From an uncultured Victivallales bacterium (GTDB taxonomy: Bacteria > Verrucomicrobiota > Lentisphaeria > Victivallales > UBA1829), in contig CAKUDG010000008.1 in assembly GCA_934644965.1 (NCBI GenBank), positions 1 through 64,000 on the forward strand: a DNA stretch of 64,000 nucleotides, in the 5' to 3' direction. How positions within the stretch are numbered: the stretch's first letter is position 1; each line of letters begins with the position of its first letter. Shown here piece by piece: positions 61,101 through 64,000 of this stretch. The position numbers were made by a program, and so were the translations under genes. Below the pieces are notes generated by a model. That model ran no database searches. It was not told the DNA's origin and worked only from the letters and a program-made list of their open reading frames with translations.

Positions 61101-62549
61101 GAGGCTCAGATCATCGGAGCCTTCTATCACCAGGATTACGACTACTGGTCCGATGCCGTGAAGGAAGCGGAAGTGGACCGTTACATGGTGGAAGTCGGAG
61201 CCGTTCTTTTCAAGAAGGACGGCGACAAAGTGAAACTGAATGAGAAGATTTCCGAATGGGATCCGTATCAGCTTCCGATCATCGCGGAAGAGGCCGGGTA
61301 TGTGGATCTGATGGACCTGATTGACGGCGTGACTCTGAACAAGACCACCCGCGGCGGGACAGAGGAAATCACCGTGATGGAACACCGGGAGGATCTTCAT
61401 CCCCAGATTGTGATCAAGGATCCGGAGACAGGGGATGTGATATCCAACTATTCGCTTCCTGCCGGAGCGTTTCTGATGATCCGCAAAGGGCAGAAGATCC
61501 GTCCGGGGACGATTCTTGCGCGAGTGCCGCGTCAGCAGCAGAAGAACAAGGACATCACCGGAGGTCTTCCCCGCGTATCGGAACTTTTTGAAGCCCGTAC
61601 ACCGAAGGAAGTTGCGGAGATTGCGCGTATTGACGGGATTGTCGAACTCGGGAAGACAACACGTGGCGGACGCCGTACTGTGATTGTCCATGATCCGGAT
61701 GATCCGGAGAAGACGGAAGAGCATAACATTCCGGCGACGAAGCATTTGATTGTCGGTAAAGGCGATTATGTGAAGAAAGGGCAGAAGCTGACGATTGGGT
61801 CGGTGGTGCCTCAGATGCTGCTGTCGATCTGCGGAGCGCAGGAACTGCAGCGTTATCTGGTGAACGAAGTTCAGACCGTGTACCGAGCACAGGGTGTTGA
61901 AATCAATGACAAACACATTGAAATCATCATCCGCCAGATGATGCAGAAGATCCGCGTGACGGAGCAGGGAGACACCCGATTCCTGAGCGGCGAGCAGGTG
62001 GATAAGTATGAGTTTCAGCGAGAGAACGAGGCAGTTCGGTCAAGAGGCGGGACGCCAGCGGAAGGCGAGCCGGTACTTCTCGGGATCACGAAGGCTTCGC
62101 TTGAGACGGAAAGCTTCATATCCTCCGCCTCGTTCCAGGATACGACGCGTATTCTGACCGATGCCGCGACGCTCGGGAAAATCGATATTCTGCGCGGTTT
62201 CAAGGAGAATGTGATCACCGGGCATCTGATTCCTGCGGGGACGGGGTCTGAAAAGTTCCAGAATCTGAAGATGAAGAAACTCGGGGAAGAGCTTCCCATT
62301 GAGATTGATGCTCTGGAGCAGCAGAAACCGGAAGAGGAAGATACCTTCGGAGAAGAAAAGATCGAGGACATTGATTTCGGCGAGGACATTCTTCCCGGGA
62401 GCGGCGATCCGGAAGGAGAAGGAATGGATCATGAATTTGACCAGGAATTTTCCGGTGAGGAGGAGTTTCCGGAGGAGGAATTTGTTGCCGACGAAGGAGA
62501 GCTGGAAGACGAGTTCGGGAGCGATTTTGAAGAGATCGACGAGGAATGA
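58113..62549 (+). CDS. rpoC: DNA-directed RNA polymerase subunit beta'
   Basis: 1478 residues, starting with GTG at 58113 (GGAGG eight bases upstream). It contains the N-terminal zinc site ([20 protein letters not shown]), the active-site [14 protein letters not shown] with the three catalytic aspartates, and the second zinc site (CRSEDCGT ... [13 protein letters not shown]). The bridge and trigger regions follow ([24 protein letters not shown]). The last 76 residues (1403-1478) are an extremely Asp/Glu-rich tail not typical of the family. Confidence 0.98.
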   Translation: [1478 protein letters not shown]

Positions 62550-62603
62550 GGAAACAGCGCCGGACGGGAAAATCAAATTTTTTATAAAAAATCAAATAAG
62601 CGA

Positions 62604-62631
62604 TTGAAAACGGCGGAACGGGCGGTATATT
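62604..62631 (+). promoter_or_regulatory. Promoter of rpsL-rpsG-fusA
   Basis: TTGAAA (62604-62609), 16-base spacer, TATATT (62626-62631), then four bases and GCTCGTTTGTCG, identical in sequence and distance to the promoter before tRNA-Thr/tuf. Confidence 0.7.
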
Positions 62632-62687
62632 ATCTGCTCGTTTGTCGCCGAATTCAATTGCAACAAAGCGAACAGGTGAAGGAGAAT

Positions 62688-63086
62688 ATGCCGACAATCA
62701 ATCAGTTGGTGAGGGCCGGTCGCAGACCGAAGCAGAGCAAGAGCAAATCCAAGGCACTCACGAAGTGCCCGCAGCGTCGCGGAGTTTGTCTTCAGGTGAC
62801 GACAAGAACCCCGAAGAAGCCGAATTCAGCCATGCGGAAGATTGCCAGGGTGCGTCTGACGAACGGGCTGGAAGTGACGGCCTATATTGGAGGAGAAGGG
62901 CACAATCTTCAGGAACACTCTGTGGTTCTGGTGAAGGGCGGTCGTGTCCGTGATCTTCCCGGAGTCCGTTATCATATTGTGAGGGGAGCCCTTGACAGTC
63001 TGGGAGTGGACGGCCGCAAGCAGGGACGCTCGAAATACGGAGCGAAGCAGGCCAAAGGCGGAGATGCGAAAGGAAAGAAGAAGTAA
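62688..63086 (+). CDS. rpsL: 30S ribosomal protein S12
   Basis: 132 residues: MPTINQLVRAGRRPKQ, the decoding-centre loop TRTPKKPNSAMRKIARVRLTNG and VLVKGGRVRDLPGVRYHIVRGALDSLGV. Lys residues at the streptomycin positions (TPKKPNS, GGRVRDLPG) are the wild-type state. Start ATG 62688 has AAGGAG about five bases upstream. Confidence 0.98.
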   Translation: MPTINQLVRAGRRPKQSKSKSKALTKCPQRRGVCLQVTTRTPKKPNSAMRKIARVRLTNGLEVTAYIGGEGHNLQEHSVVLVKGGRVRDLPGVRYHIVRGALDSLGVDGRKQGRSKYGAKQAKGGDAKGKKK

Positions 63087-63223
63087 ACTTCTCCGGGAGG
63101 GATGACATGTGCGCTCTCCCGGCTGCTTGCATTCTGGACGGAAACCGAACGAACTGTGCAGTTGCGGGATCGCGACGGCGGTTTCATTATTGAAAATGCG
63201 AAGAAGTTAGGACACTCAAAACC

Positions 63224-63694
63224 ATGAGAAGACGCAGGATAACGAAAAGGAAGCTCACGCTTGACGTGAAGTACAACAGCGAGCTGGTGGCCCGCCTCAT
63301 CAATACTCTCATGCGCATGGGGAAGAAATCCGTGGCGCAGAAGATTGTGTATGGTGCGTTTGACTATATCAAGACGAAGAAGAAGGATATGGAGCCGCTG
63401 GAAGTGTTCATTCAGGCGGTGGAGAATGTGAGGCCGAAACTGGAAGTGAAGAGCCGTCGAGTCGGCGGTGCGACCTATCAGGTTCCGATCGAAGTTCCGA
63501 ACGAGAGACAGATTGCTCTTGCGATCCGCTGGATCACGATGTATTCGCAGGCGAAGAAAGGCAAATCCATGATGGAAGCGCTTGCCAGCGAACTTCTGGA
63601 TGCATTCGACAATACAGGTTCCTCAATTAAAAAGAAGGATGACACGCATAAAATGGCTCAGGCCAACAAAGCGTTTGCCCACTATAGGTGGTAA
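63224..63694 (+). CDS. rpsG: 30S ribosomal protein S7
   Basis: 156 residues: MRRRRITKRKLTLDVKYNSELVARLINTLMRMGKKSVAQKIVYGAFD, NVRPKLEVKSRRVGGATYQVPIEV and HKMAQANKAFAHYRW. Nucleates the 30S head. It lies 137 bases after rpsL and 45 before fusA. Confidence 0.98.
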   Translation: MRRRRITKRKLTLDVKYNSELVARLINTLMRMGKKSVAQKIVYGAFDYIKTKKKDMEPLEVFIQAVENVRPKLEVKSRRVGGATYQVPIEVPNERQIALAIRWITMYSQAKKGKSMMEALASELLDAFDNTGSSIKKKDDTHKMAQANKAFAHYRW

Positions 63695-63739
63695 GCGTTT
63701 TGACGGCAGCAGAAGCTCCGACGCAGGTCAATTTATTAT

Positions 63740-64000
63740 ATGACAGAACACACGATGAACAAGGATTACCACGAGGCTCCCGGCAGACAGACATCTCTTG
63801 CCAATACCCGCAATATCGGGATTATGGCACATATTGACGCGGGAAAGACCACCCTCTCCGAACGAATTCTTTACTATACCGGGAAAAGCCATAAGATCGG
63901 CGAAGTGCACGAAGGCGCCGCCACCATGGACTGGATGGTGCAGGAACAGGAACGAGGCATTACCATCACCTCCGCGGCGACCACCTGCTTCTGGCGGAAA
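63740..64000 (+). CDS. fusA: Translation elongation factor G (partial)
   Basis: The first 87 codons are in the window; the gene runs off the end. After a 19-residue N-terminal lead it reads NTRNIGIMAHIDAGKTTLSERILYYTGKSHKIGEVHEGAATMDWMVQEQERGITITSAATTCFW, the EF-G G1 motif AHIDAGKT and intact switch I RGITI. Start ATG 63740 has only a weak AGGT upstream; ATG 63755 is an alternative. Confidence 0.96.
   Translation, partial: MTEHTMNKDYHEAPGRQTSLANTRNIGIMAHIDAGKTTLSERILYYTGKSHKIGEVHEGAATMDWMVQEQERGITITSAATTCFWRK

Overview
The window looks like chromosomal DNA of a PVC-superphylum bacterium, most likely a Lentisphaerota (Victivallis-like) species. This is inference from: two H-X9-DG-type prepilin-like proteins with the LLELLVVIAIIALLA segment; an EF-Tu whose switch I region is rewritten in a way I associate with planctomycete-type sequences; an FAD-dependent oxidoreductase of the PF12831 type; a sialidase next to a LacI regulator; and gut-type intergenic hairpin repeats. 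The DNA is moderately GC-rich and has clear sigma-70 promoters (TTGACA-like / TATATT or TACAGT).

Layout. 0.6-3.5 kb: prfB (minus) and an FAD oxidoreductase (plus) preceded by a structured leader. 4.1-10.3 kb: six co-oriented envelope genes of the LpoB/CsgG type (PEGA protein, CsgG-like protein, COG3014-like TPR lipoprotein, YcfL-like lipoprotein, LpoB-like lipoprotein, further lipoprotein), closed by a strong terminator. 10.7-16.3 kb: small secreted coiled-coil protein, folD, two hypotheticals and a processive GT2 glycosyltransferase. 16.7-18.6 kb: adk-map-infA followed by tRNA-Lys. 19.1-19.7 kb: small membrane proteins on the minus strand, including a possible frameshifted zinc-ribbon gene. 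20.0-25.7 kb: a compact phage-derived cassette (tail-fibre-like proteins, a diversity-generating-retroelement-type C-type-lectin protein, small proteins, a holin-like protein, and a lipoprotein carrying an NrdD-like N-terminus) without capsid, terminase or portal genes. 25.7-28.3 kb (minus): a CapA-family protein and a retron-type reverse transcriptase. Directly behind the reverse transcriptase is an independent, highly structured RNA gene with its own promoter and terminator; I read this as the retron msr-msd RNA in an unusual downstream position. 28.4-45.4 kb (minus): pilin-like proteins, glycosyltransferase, comEC, dut, OppC-like permease, NUDIX hydrolase, clpC, sialidase, LacI regulator, DUF4432-like epimerase and hypotheticals. 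45.5-46.1 kb: repeat cluster and tRNA-Leu. 46.3-48.8 kb: a large secreted carbohydrate-binding protein.

The last 15 kb is the core translation/transcription block: tRNA-Thr, tuf, rpmG, tRNA-Trp, secE, nusG, rplK, rplA, rplJ, rplL, rpoB, rpoC, rpsL, rpsG and the start of fusA, all on the plus strand. The promoters before tRNA-Thr/tuf and before rpsL share the same 12-base initial transcribed sequence.

The most interesting items are the retron with its downstream RNA gene, the DGR-type variable lectin stranded without a DGR reverse transcriptase, the NrdD-like/lipoprotein fusion, a second promoter-driven small RNA candidate at 39.6-39.7 kb, and a ComEC whose nuclease-like domain has lost its metal-binding motif.
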